64,000 bases of DNA from Phaeodactylum tricornutum CCAP 1055/1 (lineage: Eukaryota > Bacillariophyta > Bacillariophyceae > Surirellales > Neidiaceae), in contig NC_011685.1 of assembly GCF_000150955.2 (NCBI RefSeq), positions 248,001 to 312,000 on the forward strand, given 5' to 3'. The position numbers and the translations under genes were made by a program. The notes under the pieces are model-generated. The model was not told where the DNA came from. It did no database searches and worked only from the letters and a program-made list of their open reading frames with translations. Each line of letters begins with the position of its first letter. Positions within the stretch are counted from its first letter, which is position 1. Positions 1 through 10,494 of the stretch are shown one piece after another.

Positions 1-430
1 TTGTGAGAACCACACGCACGCGTAGCACATACATTTATGCTGGTACACCAGCTCGAGGTATCAACTACCACCAACCACCCTGCTGCATTTCCAATGTTCG
101 TATCGTAACGAAACTCGTCCGGTGGAACGGGAGTTGCAAGAAGACAACATCAACGAACATTATTTATCAACATCGTCCATTGACAGTGAATTGGTTTCAC
201 GTAAGCTTTCACTAGAAACGTGAAACCTTTCGCTTACGAGATTAACTCGTCCAATCATTAAGGTATTGCTGCCACGTCCTTTTTCCGAGACATCAGTTTC
301 TGTGCTAACAAGTGTAAATTCCAAAACGCTGCACTTCTTCTTGCTTCCCTTTTCGTGCTTTCTGATTCGATTTTGCGGGATTTCGCTGGAGTGGGGATAT
401 TTCTCTCTCTTTTGATCGGAAAACGCTTAC
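1..430. other. Upstream region of the lipid kinase gene
   Basis: No supported gene. Short open frames on both strands have no recognisable content. The stretch just before 431 probably holds the promoter and 5' leader of the kinase gene. Confidence 0.5.
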
Positions 431-3400
431 ATGGTGCTCGTCTTGGCCGCGCTTTACACATATCATCAGTATTCGCAAGACGGGTCCGAAGCCGATACCG
501 ATACTGGCGCTTCTTCAACGCAACGTGTTCAAGTTTTGAAACGCCAAATTTCGACTCGTCTGCAGGACTTGGTAGGCCGAAGAAGCTCGTGTACGACGCC
601 AGCGTCAGCAGAAGACGCGCAAGCCAATTGTATTGCACTACAAGGCCAACCTGCTTCTGATAGTAGTAAAAGTAGTAAGACGATGGAGCAACCGACGGCC
701 GACGACGATCAATCCCCGATGGGTTCGCCCGATTTGGAAGGTTCACCTAGATTCCAGCGAACTATTATTGATGATGTGTATCGTGAAAACGTCAAAACCG
801 AATGGATTGATGCAGTTTTTGGACCAAACTTTGACCGAGTAATGCCGCGGAAAGGAATGGGCTTATCCGGAATGGCGAGCTACCAAACGGTCACCTGCAC
901 AATCCCAAAGGGCTGCGAAGGCAACAAGGTGGGTTTGACGGTTTCGCGACTGGCGCTTGGCTTGTATGTGCGTGCGATTGAAGTTGGGTCGGAAGCATTC
1001 TATGCGGGTGTTCAGGAGAACTCGGTTCTGGTCTCAATCAACGGTATGGGTATTTTGGCGGAGGCTTCTAATCTAGCTCTAGAACGAATTTGGCAATATG
1101 AAGGGCATCATGCGGTTGAAACGGTGGACTTGGGCAAGGAGGCCCAGGACGGACCAAAAAGAATCCTTGAGCCGACTCGCCTGACCTTTATCCGCAACAG
1201 TTCGCTGTATACTGTGCTACTTTTGTCCAACCCGCCATGGGGAATTTCCTGGGCACCGTGCGGTAATTTCCCTTTGGTAAAGAGAGTATACGCACACGCT
1301 GCTACGGCGGGGATCCCTAAAGGTAGTTTGGTTGCCAAGATTAACAATCGCACTTTTAGAGAGATGGATCACGCTACTACGGCGTTGTATCTACGCGATT
1401 TGTTCCAGGACGGCAAAGAAATAACGATTACCTGCTGCTATACTCCAGCATCTGCCAAAACATCCTATATGGAGAAGCAGCTAGAGCTAAAATCGGCTGC
1501 ACCGAAACCCAGATTCACCAAAAAAACGGAAGACGGTGTTGAAATCAAGTTTCATACGTTCGAGTCACTTTGTCACGCCGGCGGTTTTCAAAAAGAAACC
1601 TTGGCCCAAAAGGACGGGACTGCAGCAGAATTGGCGGAAATGGTAGCAGCCGGTCTTTCCCTTGCACCAAACGGAATGTCTACGCGGCGCCAGCTATTCG
1701 ACGACGGGATTGTACACTCACGGACAAATCCGTATATTCGTTCATATAGTCGGTGTCCCAAGCTACCGAAAGAGCAACTGTTGGACGGCTGGAACGTTTT
1801 GGACGCGCTTCTGTTTTGTTTGCGATTAGATCAGGTCGACTACGACGAAAACCACTTGCTAGTTGCCTTGAGCAAGGCCTCGGAAGAGCCACAAGTGGAG
1901 TCTTTGCAGTACTTGACTAGTAGTCCTGCTGGGGCTCGCATGGTCGATGGCTTTCTGCAACAATTCATCTCGGTTATATGTTCGCCTTCGCTGTGTGCAG
2001 AGGAAGAGGAAGTCGAGGCGAAGAAAAATGCCAACGATGTCACTGCTATACTTTTAAAGCTATCACGAAAGGACGAAGGCTTTTGTCAAAAGCTATATTT
2101 TTTGTTGAGATCTTACATCTCTTCTTTTGAAAGTCGCCGACCGTCTGGAAACGAAGGATCTCGTAACTTGATGGCGATCATGCATTGTTTGGAATTGTTG
2201 CGATTTGCTGAAAACGAGCTGTCGGGCCAAACTCATAACTTACCTGAACCTCCATCTCCACCCCCGGGTATAGTCAGCGTGACGGATGATTCAGTCGCTT
2301 CCTCAGTCTCTACAGGCGCAACCGAACGTGGAGCGGCTTCGCTGGGTGCAATTCCTCTCCCGGAGACTCTTTCAGACGATCAAAAGCGGGCCTTTGCGTT
2401 TACTCGCAAGAAAAAGCCCATGCCCGTATCCAAAGCTATGTCTCCTAAGCAATCTCCTACGCCAGAGTTACCAAGGCGGCACGTCGTAACAGTTGAGGAG
2501 CCTCAAGAAATACTAGAGACAAAAGCTTTGTTCATAAAACATAGTCCATCAACTATGTATGACAAAATGTCCGAATTTCTCAGCGAACTTGACCGAATTT
2601 GTGCTACGGTGGAAGGTTCGCTGCAAAAGTCGTTCCGTCAAAAGATTGCGGACTGGGCTATGCAACCCTGGTCAGCAAGCAAGGATACAGCTTTAGCGCA
2701 AGTTACCCAGAACATGCGAGAATTTTTGCGGCAATCTATATCTGCATCTGAAACGCCACTGGTGAACCCAGTTCAATCTTCTGAATTACTTTCGTCGTTG
2801 GACTACGACGGATGTTACGTTCTTCCCAGTGCGCATTTTCCACTCCTTTTAACCTTTAATGTCGACCAAAGGAGGAATTCAGACTTGCGTGATGGGCAAG
2901 AACGTCTTTATAAGACAGCGGTCCGGATTTCTAAGATTCGCGGATCGAAGCTTGTGCCAAACGTATCGTATATAGTAGACGGAGCCGTGGCTGGAACGAT
3001 AGCATCAACTCGGAGTAGTCAATCGTCGACGTCTTCTCAAACTGATCATGAATGGTCCAAAGCGAACGGAATGTTAAAGTTTGACACGCGATCGTCTTGG
3101 GGGGCGCCACAGACGCTGTCGATTCGACTTTCTTTTGAAAGAGCATCTCGGGGCCAGGAAGAGGTCGGATTTAGCTGGATCGATCTCTCGCAATTTTGGC
3201 AACGTTCTAGTACCACGAGAAAGGCGAAAACATTCACTTGCTACGCCAATATTATAGACCCAGGGCACGACACACAAGTGTTCGACGATCAAGGCGATCT
3301 CTTTGATAGCAACAGGGAGTCCATTGAACTAGAACTTAGAGTGACAGTTAAAACTGTCAATTTTGAAGAATCTGGTCAAGGACGTTTCGGACGGAAACGG

Positions 3401-4351
3401 ATGCTTTTATACAAGCACGACGATGACCTAAGACAGGAGGCTTTTGCCGTCCAATTTATTCGAACTTGCGACCGAATTTTGAAAGCTTCTGGTCTTGACA
3501 TGAAGTTACTGACTTTTGAGTGCATTCCTGTCGGCACTAATCGTGGATTTGTGGAATGGGTTCCTGGCAGCATCGCGCTCAGTGAAATTTGCCAGCCTTT
3601 TGCTGGATCGATTCTTGGCGACAATCCAGGATCAATTGTCGATGAGAAGTCCTCTAGTTCCCTACCTGTACAAGCAGGTCTAACAAAATACGAGTCTCTA
3701 CGACGTCTAGGCGGGCAGCAAAATCAATCGTTGCGCAGCCTTGGCGGAAAGTCAGCAACAGCTCGTTTTGCGAGCAACCCTATTCAAGAATACCTCCGAG
3801 GAGTAGCATACGACAAGACAGCTCCCTATTTTGTGTGTCGTGATGTGATGGACCGATACATCAAGAGTTGTGCAGGCTACTGTGTTATTACCTACATTCT
3901 TGGGGTCGGCGACCGACACCTGGACAACCTCTTACTGCACCAGAGCGGCAGCTTCTTTCATTGCGACTTTTCTTTCATCTTGGGCAGAGATCCAAAGAAA
4001 CGCCTCCCGCTACGCATAACAGAGGACATGGTGAATGGTATGGGAGGAAAGCACAGCGATAACTTTGCCAAATTTCTTTCTCTAGTTGGTGCGGCATTTT
4101 TGTCGATGCGGCGTCCCGGGACTGTTCGTGTGTTGCTGTCCATGGTGCGCCTTATGGAATTTTCGCACTTACCGGATGTGACAGAAAATCAGACGACCGA
4201 GGAGGCTGTTCTAGGAATGCGTGATCGACTGAGGTTGGATTTGTCAGAGAAGCAAGCTGTGGCTTTTATTGAAGAGCTCGTGGAAACGAGTTTGTCAAAT
4301 CGGCTTTGGCTAGCTGTAGATGCTATTCACTCCCTCGGAAAAAAGTTCTAA
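431..4351 (+). CDS. VPS34-like phosphatidylinositol 3-kinase with N-terminal PDZ-like domains
   Basis: Single-exon gene, 1306 aa from the ATG at 431. The C-terminal part is a PI3/PI4-kinase catalytic domain: the N-lobe begins near residue 796, the DDLRQE motif is near 998-1003, the catalytic loop GVGDRHLDNLLL near 1158 and the metal-binding segment HCDFSFILGRD near 1177. KSCAGYCVITYILGVGDRHL matches class III (Vps34) kinases, which make PI3P on endosomes and autophagosomes. Odd points: about 175 extra residues lie inside the kinase N-lobe (about 812-985), the usual DFG reads DFS, and residues about 155-340 look like two PDZ-like folds with GLTVS-type binding strands. A short hydrophobic stretch starts the protein. 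The canonical Vps34 C2 domain is not evident, so this may be a divergent paralogue; lipid kinase activity is inferred only. Confidence 0.85.
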   Translation: MVLVLAALYTYHQYSQDGSEADTDTGASSTQRVQVLKRQISTRLQDLVGRRSSCTTPASAEDAQANCIALQGQPASDSSKSSKTMEQPTADDDQSPMGSPDLEGSPRFQRTIIDDVYRENVKTEWIDAVFGPNFDRVMPRKGMGLSGMASYQTVTCTIPKGCEGNKVGLTVSRLALGLYVRAIEVGSEAFYAGVQENSVLVSINGMGILAEASNLALERIWQYEGHHAVETVDLGKEAQDGPKRILEPTRLTFIRNSSLYTVLLLSNPPWGISWAPCGNFPLVKRVYAHAATAGIPKGSLVAKINNRTFREMDHATTALYLRDLFQDGKEITITCCYTPASAKTSYMEKQLELKSAAPKPRFTKKTEDGVEIKFHTFESLCHAGGFQKETLAQKDGTAAELAEMVAAGLSLAPNGMSTRRQLFDDGIVHSRTNPYIRSYSRCPKLPKEQLLDGWNVLDALLFCLRLDQVDYDENHLLVALSKASEEPQVESLQYLTSSPAGARMVDGFLQQFISVICSPSLCAEEEEVEAKKNANDVTAILLKLSRKDEGFCQKLYFLLRSYISSFESRRPSGNEGSRNLMAIMHCLELLRFAENELSGQTHNLPEPPSPPPGIVSVTDDSVASSVSTGATERGAASLGAIPLPETLSDDQKRAFAFTRKKKPMPVSKAMSPKQSPTPELPRRHVVTVEEPQEILETKALFIKHSPSTMYDKMSEFLSELDRICATVEGSLQKSFRQKIADWAMQPWSASKDTALAQVTQNMREFLRQSISASETPLVNPVQSSELLSSLDYDGCYVLPSAHFPLLLTFNVDQRRNSDLRDGQERLYKTAVRISKIRGSKLVPNVSYIVDGAVAGTIASTRSSQSSTSSQTDHEWSKANGMLKFDTRSSWGAPQTLSIRLSFERASRGQEEVGFSWIDLSQFWQRSSTTRKAKTFTCYANIIDPGHDTQVFDDQGDLFDSNRESIELELRVTVKTVNFEESGQGRFGRKRMLLYKHDDDLRQEAFAVQFIRTCDRILKASGLDMKLLTFECIPVGTNRGFVEWVPGSIALSEICQPFAGSILGDNPGSIVDEKSSSSLPVQAGLTKYESLRRLGGQQNQSLRSLGGKSATARFASNPIQEYLRGVAYDKTAPYFVCRDVMDRYIKSCAGYCVITYILGVGDRHLDNLLLHQSGSFFHCDFSFILGRDPKKRLPLRITEDMVNGMGGKHSDNFAKFLSLVGAAFLSMRRPGTVRVLLSMVRLMEFSHLPDVTENQTTEEAVLGMRDRLRLDLSEKQAVAFIEELVETSLSNRLWLAVDAIHSLGKKF

Positions 4352-5045
4352 ATTCTCCTGCTACACAAATTTTGGGTTTTGGAGCTATGAATTTAAACGC
4401 CGAATGCAGGTCTTGCAATTGCCGTTGCCTTTTTCAGTTCATTGCAGTTCGGTCTGTTCCTGTAGTTGGCTCTGGTAAGCGCATTATTACTGTGGTGTCA
4501 CTGTACGATCACAACGTAGAGCAAAAAAGTTGTCAAATTTCAAAACAACATCCCACTGACGGCTCTCGAAAGATTGTCTGGAAAAGCAATGTAGGAGACG
4601 TAAGTGATGTTTGGAATCTGGTTGCCACAAGTCTTTTCACCGAAACCGCCAACAGTCGTCATGCAATACAGTGCATTTCTACACCATGTCTTGATCACTA
4701 TAGCCACTATATTCGCTCTAGTTATCATGTCATTGTTTTAATTGAGAGGCGTTGCTGTTTTTTCATTCCGCTGGAGATGAACTGTAAATAATTGTAAGGA
4801 GCAACTTGCGCAGGTTACTTACTGTTCATACGTTAATATCAAATTGTACACATCGTGAGTACCGGAACTTTACTCTTCGAAGACAACGGAGTTGATAGAC
4901 GCACAGACGGGATGAAAAAAGACAATCACGGTCAAATCAGAATGGTCTTTCGGACAATACTTTACTCTTCCAGTACATTAATTGTCAACCCTTAGAGATT
5001 GTTGTATCTGTTGAGCGCCGTACATGGAACAAAGACCCGCTGGCG
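4352..5045. other. Intergenic region
   Basis: About 690 bases with no supported gene. A 161-codon open frame running from inside the kinase gene to 4791 starts at a TTG and has no family features. The last part should contain the promoter of the plastid-protein gene. Confidence 0.5.
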
Positions 5046-5795
5046 ATGCCGACCCCAGCATATGGACGCCCGATCGCTCTCCGCGCATTAGTTGCGTTTC
5101 TGACACTGCAGCTAGTTCGAGGTTTCAGAGTTCAGCCTTTATTTTCTCAACCAAAACACTCCAGATATGCCTTGACGACGACTGTAGTGTCGGCCAAGAA
5201 AGTATCAAAGCAGCCCACTAAATCATCATCACCGAATGGTGGGTTTGGATTCGCCTCCAAATTGCCGGAAACACCAGCGGCGACCGGATTTACTGGGGCT
5301 CGAGCCCTACGAACGGCAGCCAACGGATACGATCGGTTACGCAAGGAGTATGGTGTGGCGGCCGCGTGTCGGGACGTCTACGTGCGATCGCCATTGAATA
5401 GCGCCACTACGTATTGGTTTGTTGGAAAAGTTGCCTTCAACCCGGCATCTTCCACGACGGCTACGCAAGCCGTGTTGGCACAAAAGCGTTTGATATTGGA
5501 CTACTCCAAGCTCAAGTTGCGACCGAACAATTTTGGTGGCAAGTACGCGAATGCGTTGGAACTATGGTTGGCTCCGGGCGATTCGGAGATGGATGTAGTA
5601 CAGAACAAAGTTTCACTGGAAGCAGTACAGGGATCAGCGTCATCGGATCTACCGGAAGACTGGAATCGATCCGACGTTGGGTACAATCCGGAGATTTACA
5701 TTGGCGAGGAGAATGAAAAAGGGGGGCTACGCGTAGAGCGAGATGAAGAGGGTCATCCCACCAAACCAGTCTTTGACGTAAACGAATCGTTGTAA
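5046..5795 (+). CDS. Plastid-targeted protein of unknown function
   Basis: 249 aa, single exon. Residues about 8-26 form a hydrophobic signal peptide (ALRALVAFLTLQLVRG) followed directly by Phe (FRVQP), the diatom bipartite plastid-targeting pattern in which Phe follows the signal-peptide cleavage site. The mature part is soluble, has a basic transit-like stretch, a central conserved-looking segment (TTYWFVGKVAF, then DYSKLKLRPNNFGGKYANALELWLAP) and an acidic C-terminus. I do not recognise the family. The ATG at 5046 is preferred because it places the signal peptide at the N-terminus. Tail-to-tail with the next minus-strand gene, 111 bp apart. Confidence 0.75.
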   Translation: MPTPAYGRPIALRALVAFLTLQLVRGFRVQPLFSQPKHSRYALTTTVVSAKKVSKQPTKSSSPNGGFGFASKLPETPAATGFTGARALRTAANGYDRLRKEYGVAAACRDVYVRSPLNSATTYWFVGKVAFNPASSTTATQAVLAQKRLILDYSKLKLRPNNFGGKYANALELWLAPGDSEMDVVQNKVSLEAVQGSASSDLPEDWNRSDVGYNPEIYIGEENEKGGLRVERDEEGHPTKPVFDVNESL

Positions 5796-5906
5796 AAGAG
5801 TTTTTAACTGTAAATGCAAGCGCCACTACTTATGGCCAAACAGGATTCACGACACAGTTGTCATCTGGCGTGGAGCGAGCGTGTTTCGTGCACATTTCGT
5901 ACGACT

Positions 5907-7011
5907 CTACTCATCAAAACCATGATTCAGCGGCAAGGTCATATATTCTTTCGAATCAAAATCCCGCATGGGTGTTTCTCCTCCCGCACAGGGTTCCAAC
6001 TTGTGCACGTCTGTCACGGCACTGGTCAATTTCTGAATTCCTTTTTTACCCGAGCAGAAGCAAATTTTTTCCTTGGTTGTGGGATCCACAAAGGGTCGGA
6101 CCAGCATCCAAAACGTCCGAAAGACAAACGGCGGATGCACAACGTACGCCCGGTACATGCGTTCCGGATAATGCTTCTGTAGAATATCCAAAGTGTAGCG
6201 GGAGGTCGACATGGGCGGGGCGTGTCGCATTTGGAAGCCGTCGTAATCAATCACGAGATTAATTTTTTCCAGCGGCACGGTGGCTCCAAGCTCCACCGAT
6301 TTGCGTCGCGTACAGGCAATGGCCTTTTCCAGACTCCATACCAGATGGCGCATGTTGTTGAGTTCGTTGTTGGTGTTTTCGCGCGACGGACGCATGTACA
6401 TCAAGGCCCGACCTTGCGCGTCGAAGCCGCGACAGTAGATCTTACCCGTCTCGTTTTCGCGCAAGAGGATCTCGCGCATTTCGGTATCGTCGCCGTGCAT
6501 GCCCTTGCGCACGCGAGCGACGTCAAAGTCACGACGCCACGCGAGCGTTTCACGAATCTTGGCCACCGCCTTGGGGACACTGCCCTACAAGAAGCACACG
6601 AACGAAAGTATCGAATTGTATCAATGAGAGTATTTCCTTTTGCACCAGCGCGAGGAGCAATGTGTTTTGTTCGCTCACCTTTTCCGCGCGCAAATGACGA
6701 ATGGGCATGGTGATATCGTTCATGCTCACCTTTTCTTCTTGCGTTAAGGTTTTGAGAATCTGGACCAGACTCTCGCGTTCGACGTCTTCACCAAAATGCA
6801 TCGGCTCACCGCCAAGGTAAGGCTCGTTGATGTCCACGGTTTCAAAAGCAGGCAAGTTGCTACCGACGGCATTGAGAGTGACACCGCTAGGGTTATCAAT
6901 GACGTCGACCCCGTCTTCTACCGCATTGTCCCGTTCCTTCCTCAAGGTGCCGTTACTAGAGCCGGGCACTTCGACCGTCAAACTTTCGGCGTCGTCATTG
7001 GCGGAGGTCAT
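5907..7011 (-). CDS. Sec14-like CRAL-TRIO lipid-binding protein
   Basis: Two exons: 7011-6679 and 6584-5907, joined by a 94-nt GT-AG intron (donor AAG/GTGAGC, acceptor TTGTAG/GGC, phase 0), giving 336 aa. The N-terminal 110 residues are acidic and low complexity. The second exon carries a CRAL-TRIO N region (AWRRDFDVARVRKG) and the lipid-binding core: GKIYCRGFDAQGRALMYMRP, EKINLVIDYDGF, LDILQKHYPERMYRAYVVHP and RTFWMLVRPFVDPTTKEKI. These match Sec14/CRAL-TRIO proteins, which carry phosphoinositides or other hydrophobic ligands between membranes. No transmembrane segment or signal peptide is seen, so it is likely cytosolic. The ligand cannot be told from sequence. Confidence 0.88.
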
Positions 7012-7746
7012 CTGGACAGTTACGCACCGTACAAGTTACAAGGGACAGCCAAAGTCGACGACGAATGGGATGCATCGCCGAGACCGGTTTTGTGTCGTGG
7101 GTTAGGTGCAGATCCTGTGCCCCCAGTCGCGTCTCACAACTCCGACGGAGTGTGCCGAGAAGAGTCCAGCGCCCGAAACCGAAACCGGCAGGCATACCGT
7201 GTGTCTCCGGGGTATGCTCCTTCCCATTTCCCAATTCGTTGGGCGTACTTTCTAACGAATAGTACAGCCACCTGAAACAATAATAAACCCTGTCGACAGT
7301 CACGCGGACGGAGACCATACCACATTGGCAGACCAGCCCGAACGTGAATACTGTGGATCTTGTTCTGCAGATCCGTTCGCTCTTAGTTAGTTAGATACTA
7401 GACATTTTGAAAGTGTCCGACGGGTTCCCGAAATTCGCGCGAGAAAATCGGCGACCCTCGGACTACGGGAAAGTCGTCCCCACCTCCCAATTGAAGTGAT
7501 CGCTCACTCTCTTTTCATCGCCGACACGATCGCCGCACAAAGATCAAAAAGTAGCTCATCACAGCACACAATACATACATTGTTCTCTGGTCGAACTTTC
7601 GACCTCTTGCAGCCCCAACTTATCTCGGCGTTTTACACCACACGAGTCAGTTACAATTCTTGGAAGCCGCTCCGTTCAGGTACTTGAATAGTCGTTACGA
7701 TCCCGACGTAACAAAGGGAAGAGAGAATCACCCATTGCACACCACC
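7012..7746. other. Divergent intergenic region
   Basis: About 735 bases between the CRAL-TRIO gene (minus) and the BTB gene (plus); it must contain both promoters. Small open frames on both strands have no recognisable features. Confidence 0.5.
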
Positions 7747-8487
7747 ATGAGCGGAAGCAATCCCTTTCGTGACTAAAAGCCCGCGACTGTTCCTGACTTG
7801 CTTTCCTTTGATTCCTGGGAACACTCCTCCACTGCGGCGCCACCGAGTATTCAGGAGACTTTTTCGGCGGCGACTGATTCGCTCGCCGAAGAGGAGGAAG
7901 AAGATTCGAACCAACGCACCACGGAATCCCGACAACCGCCACCGTCGCGCGTATCTCCGTCCGACGTGAAACTAAATATATCCGGAGCCGACTACGTCGT
8001 CAACCAGGCAGTCTTCCGCAAACTGCAAGCCTTGCCGTGGCGGTACGAGCCAATCACGGAAGCCTGGAATTTACACACGTCCCCGTACCTCTTTGAAATT
8101 CTCCTACAGTACGTCACCTTTGGCGTCGTCCCCGACGCGTCCAGGCTTTGCTCGACGGATCTGGAAGAACTCGTGCCCATGACCATGGTCTTGGGTTGGG
8201 ACGACTTACAGATGCATCTCGAACAACGAAAGAAACCTCTCCTCTCCTCGAAACGACGTCTGTTGCGACGGGGCGGAAGTGGAGTCAAGGATTGGGGAGA
8301 TCCGTCCCAAACCTCTCAAAGACCCACACCTCAGACTCACTCCACTTCTGGTGAAAGTACAAATTTGTTCTCGAACATGGCTGCCGCGTGGTGGCGTGGT
8401 AGCGCTGGACGATCACGAGGACAACGACGTGCTGGATCCGCGAACGGCCGAGGATTGTCGCAGTGGAGCACCCACGCCGTTGAGTAG
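7747..8487 (+). CDS. BTB/T1-like (KCTD-type) domain protein, 5' end interrupted
   Basis: A BTB/POZ-like fold of the potassium-channel-tetramerisation type spans VKLNISGADYVVNQAVFRKL to DDLQMHLEQRKK; such domains oligomerise and often recruit cullin-3 ligases. The open frame has no ATG of its own before the domain. The only well-placed ATG (7747, context ACCACCATGA) is in the same frame but meets TAA at 7774 after nine codons; the following codons (KPATVPDLLSFDSW) look like ordinary coding sequence. Either the stop is real, it is a sequence error, or a small intron removes it (GTGACT at 7769 is a weak donor candidate). The C-terminal 70 residues are low complexity. A (GCTA)n tract follows the stop. 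Confidence 0.65.
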
Positions 8488-8506
8488 CAAGCAAGCAAGG
8501 TAGTTT

Positions 8507-8523
8507 GCTAGCTAGCTAGCTAG
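8507..8523. repeat. Short GCTA tandem repeat
   Basis: About four copies of GCTA just after the BTB gene stop codon. Self-complementary, but too short to assign a role. Confidence 0.7.
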
Positions 8524-8778
8524 AGGTACTTTGCTTGCGCAATACCTTGCAGTTCCGCATAGTGAGGAAACGGTAAGAGATTGCAGTCCATTCTTCTCTT
8601 CTTGTTCATGTTATGATTGTCCGTGTCCGTCGCCCGTTGGCTCGAGTACAAAAGTATTTAATAATTCATAAAAAAAATCCAAGTGCAGTTTAACATTGTG
8701 ATTCTAGAGCTCTAGTAAGCGAGCCTTGGACACTAGTCGATCTTCCCTCCTACTCTTTTGCTCCGAACGATTGCCGTG

Positions 8779-10133
8779 TTAAAATATTGTGATCAGCACA
8801 AAGGCGGAATACAGGAGGGCAATCGGATAGGCCATGAGATAGCGCTGATTGCGCATATTGCAACCCACTTCGAGTAGACGTGTACTCGCCGTTGTACTCC
8901 ACAAAATCGTCAAGACGGCTAGAATACGTGCCAATGTGTTCAATTGAATAATGTTCACCAGGACAATTTTCACGAGGGCCAAGATATTCACCGGCAGCAA
9001 CGCGTATCCCAGAATACTCGTCACGGTCCAAAACGAAACTGCCTTTGGACTCATCAAGTTCAATATCAGTGTCCTAAATATCCCAACAAGCAAAGAGGCA
9101 GAGCGTGAGACTCTACGTGTTAAAGCAAGCCGTAGACATTACGTTCCAATTGCAAAACTTACATGGCCATACAACCGAACAATCCAAAGCCGTAAATATA
9201 ACCGAATTGGAGTTTCCCCGCCAGCAGCATTTCTCCTCCCAACGTGAGCGCCAGTGCCAAGGGTCCGGCCAAATCAGCGTCTTCGACAATCAGTGCGGGG
9301 TCCGTCAAGGCCGTGTTCTTGTTAAAACGTTGCGAGGGCAGCACTACCGCTTTTGTTTTGAGCAGAATATGTTCCACGTTGATACCCAGTTCCTCCAACA
9401 GCGGAGGCTCGTTTTCGAAATCGCCGGCAAAATAGCCTTGTTGGCCCGACGCTCCCAGATTATCAGAGGAAGCGGCCGCGCGAGGGATGAATACGTTGGC
9501 GTTGCTTCGATCCGACGTATCCATCATGCCTTCCAGGCTGGAAGAGCTCTCCATCATGGACGACGCGTAGGCTTGCTGTTGCTGTGGTTGGAATTGAGCG
9601 GAAGACTGTTGCGGCTGCTGTTGGTAGGCTACATCGGAGTGCTCTACACTAGCAGTAAACCAGTCACCTGGATCGGCGGCGGGGGCCGGAGCCCCGTAAA
9701 ATGCTGGCACCTGGGTCGGGGTGGAAAGGGGAGCGGCTGTTCCGCTGGGCTGGTGGTGTACTGCCGCGGGTGGTCCCTGTCCCGCAGCCGAGTTTCCGTA
9801 ATAAGACGACGTCGGCCGAGAGCTTTTTACTGGTCGTGTACTGCGCACCGTAGAAGTGTTGGTGGCGAAACTGGGAGGCGGCGCACCGACGGAGCTTCTC
9901 GAGGCCGGAGTACTCGAGTTCAAACCGGTAGTTCGGCTGCCGGTTGGAGCCGGATGAGGTGCTCGGGATCGAAACGAGGGTGCAGTTTGGCGACTGGAGT
10001 CATTGCGTGTTTGCAATACCGGGGGTGTCGCAGTTGCGGAGCCGTTCGGCTTAGGCGGCGGAGGAGGGGGTGCTCGGCGTTGGGAAAGAACCGGAGGTTT
10101 CCCCTCGAAATTATTGAAAAAATCGTTTGACAT
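8779..10133 (-). CDS. YIP1: YIP1/YIPF5 family Golgi-ER membrane protein
   Basis: Two exons, 10133-9163 and 9073-8779, with an 89-nt GT-AG intron (GTAAGT...TTTAG), giving 421 aa. The join restores the family segment FGYIYGFGLFGCMAM followed by TLILNLMSPKAVSF. Residues 1 to about 235 are Pro/Gln/Ser-rich. The conserved part starts at FENEPPLLEELGINVEHIL, has the DLAGPLALALTLG first membrane segment and ends with about five membrane segments, as in YIP1/YIPF5 proteins that bind Rab GTPases and act in ER-Golgi vesicle traffic. The family normally has a shorter N-terminus, so the long low-complexity tail is an extension. The start at 10133 is the first ATG; the longer open frame upstream begins only at a TTG. 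Confidence 0.93.
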
Positions 10134-10494
10134 GTTGAATGAGATTCTTTCGTGTACCTTACTCGCTAAATCACGTTCATAAGCCTGGCCGATTAGAATG
10201 AAGATTTCCAATGTAGCGGAAAGAACGAGAGTAAACAGAATGACCCCAGTCGTTTAAAGCTCTTTTGCCATGGTCGTTTTTGACTCTTGGGTTGTTCTCG
10301 CGTCCCTGCGCGCTGTCCTGGAATTCATTGTCAGCAATAAGTGTAATGAAAGTCAGGAAATACCCGGAGGTTGAAATTGAGAAAAGCATTCCAAGCTAAC
10401 TGTCTGTACTCCTTTCCGTGAATCATTTTAAAATACACGACTAATAGTCACTGTAAAATCGAAAAAACCGAATGTCTCACACAATGTTGTGACC
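10134..10494. other. Divergent promoter region
   Basis: About 360 AT-rich bases between the YIP1 gene (minus) and the glycosyltransferase gene (plus). No gene seen. Confidence 0.5.

Noticed and set aside
4306-4791. 161-codon frame overlapping the kinase 3' end
   Set aside because: Starts at TTG inside the kinase gene, no homology, and codes for low-information sequence.
7769-7890. Intron removing the early TAA of the BTB gene
   Set aside because: A GTGACT donor with an AG near 7888 would keep frame but both sites are weak and it would delete normal-looking coding sequence; left as an open option only.
9105-10130. 341-codon plus-strand frame antisense to YIP1
   Set aside because: It is the shadow of the Pro/Gln/Ser-rich YIP1 N-terminus; its content is Arg/Gly-rich low complexity and YIP1 has firm homology on the other strand.
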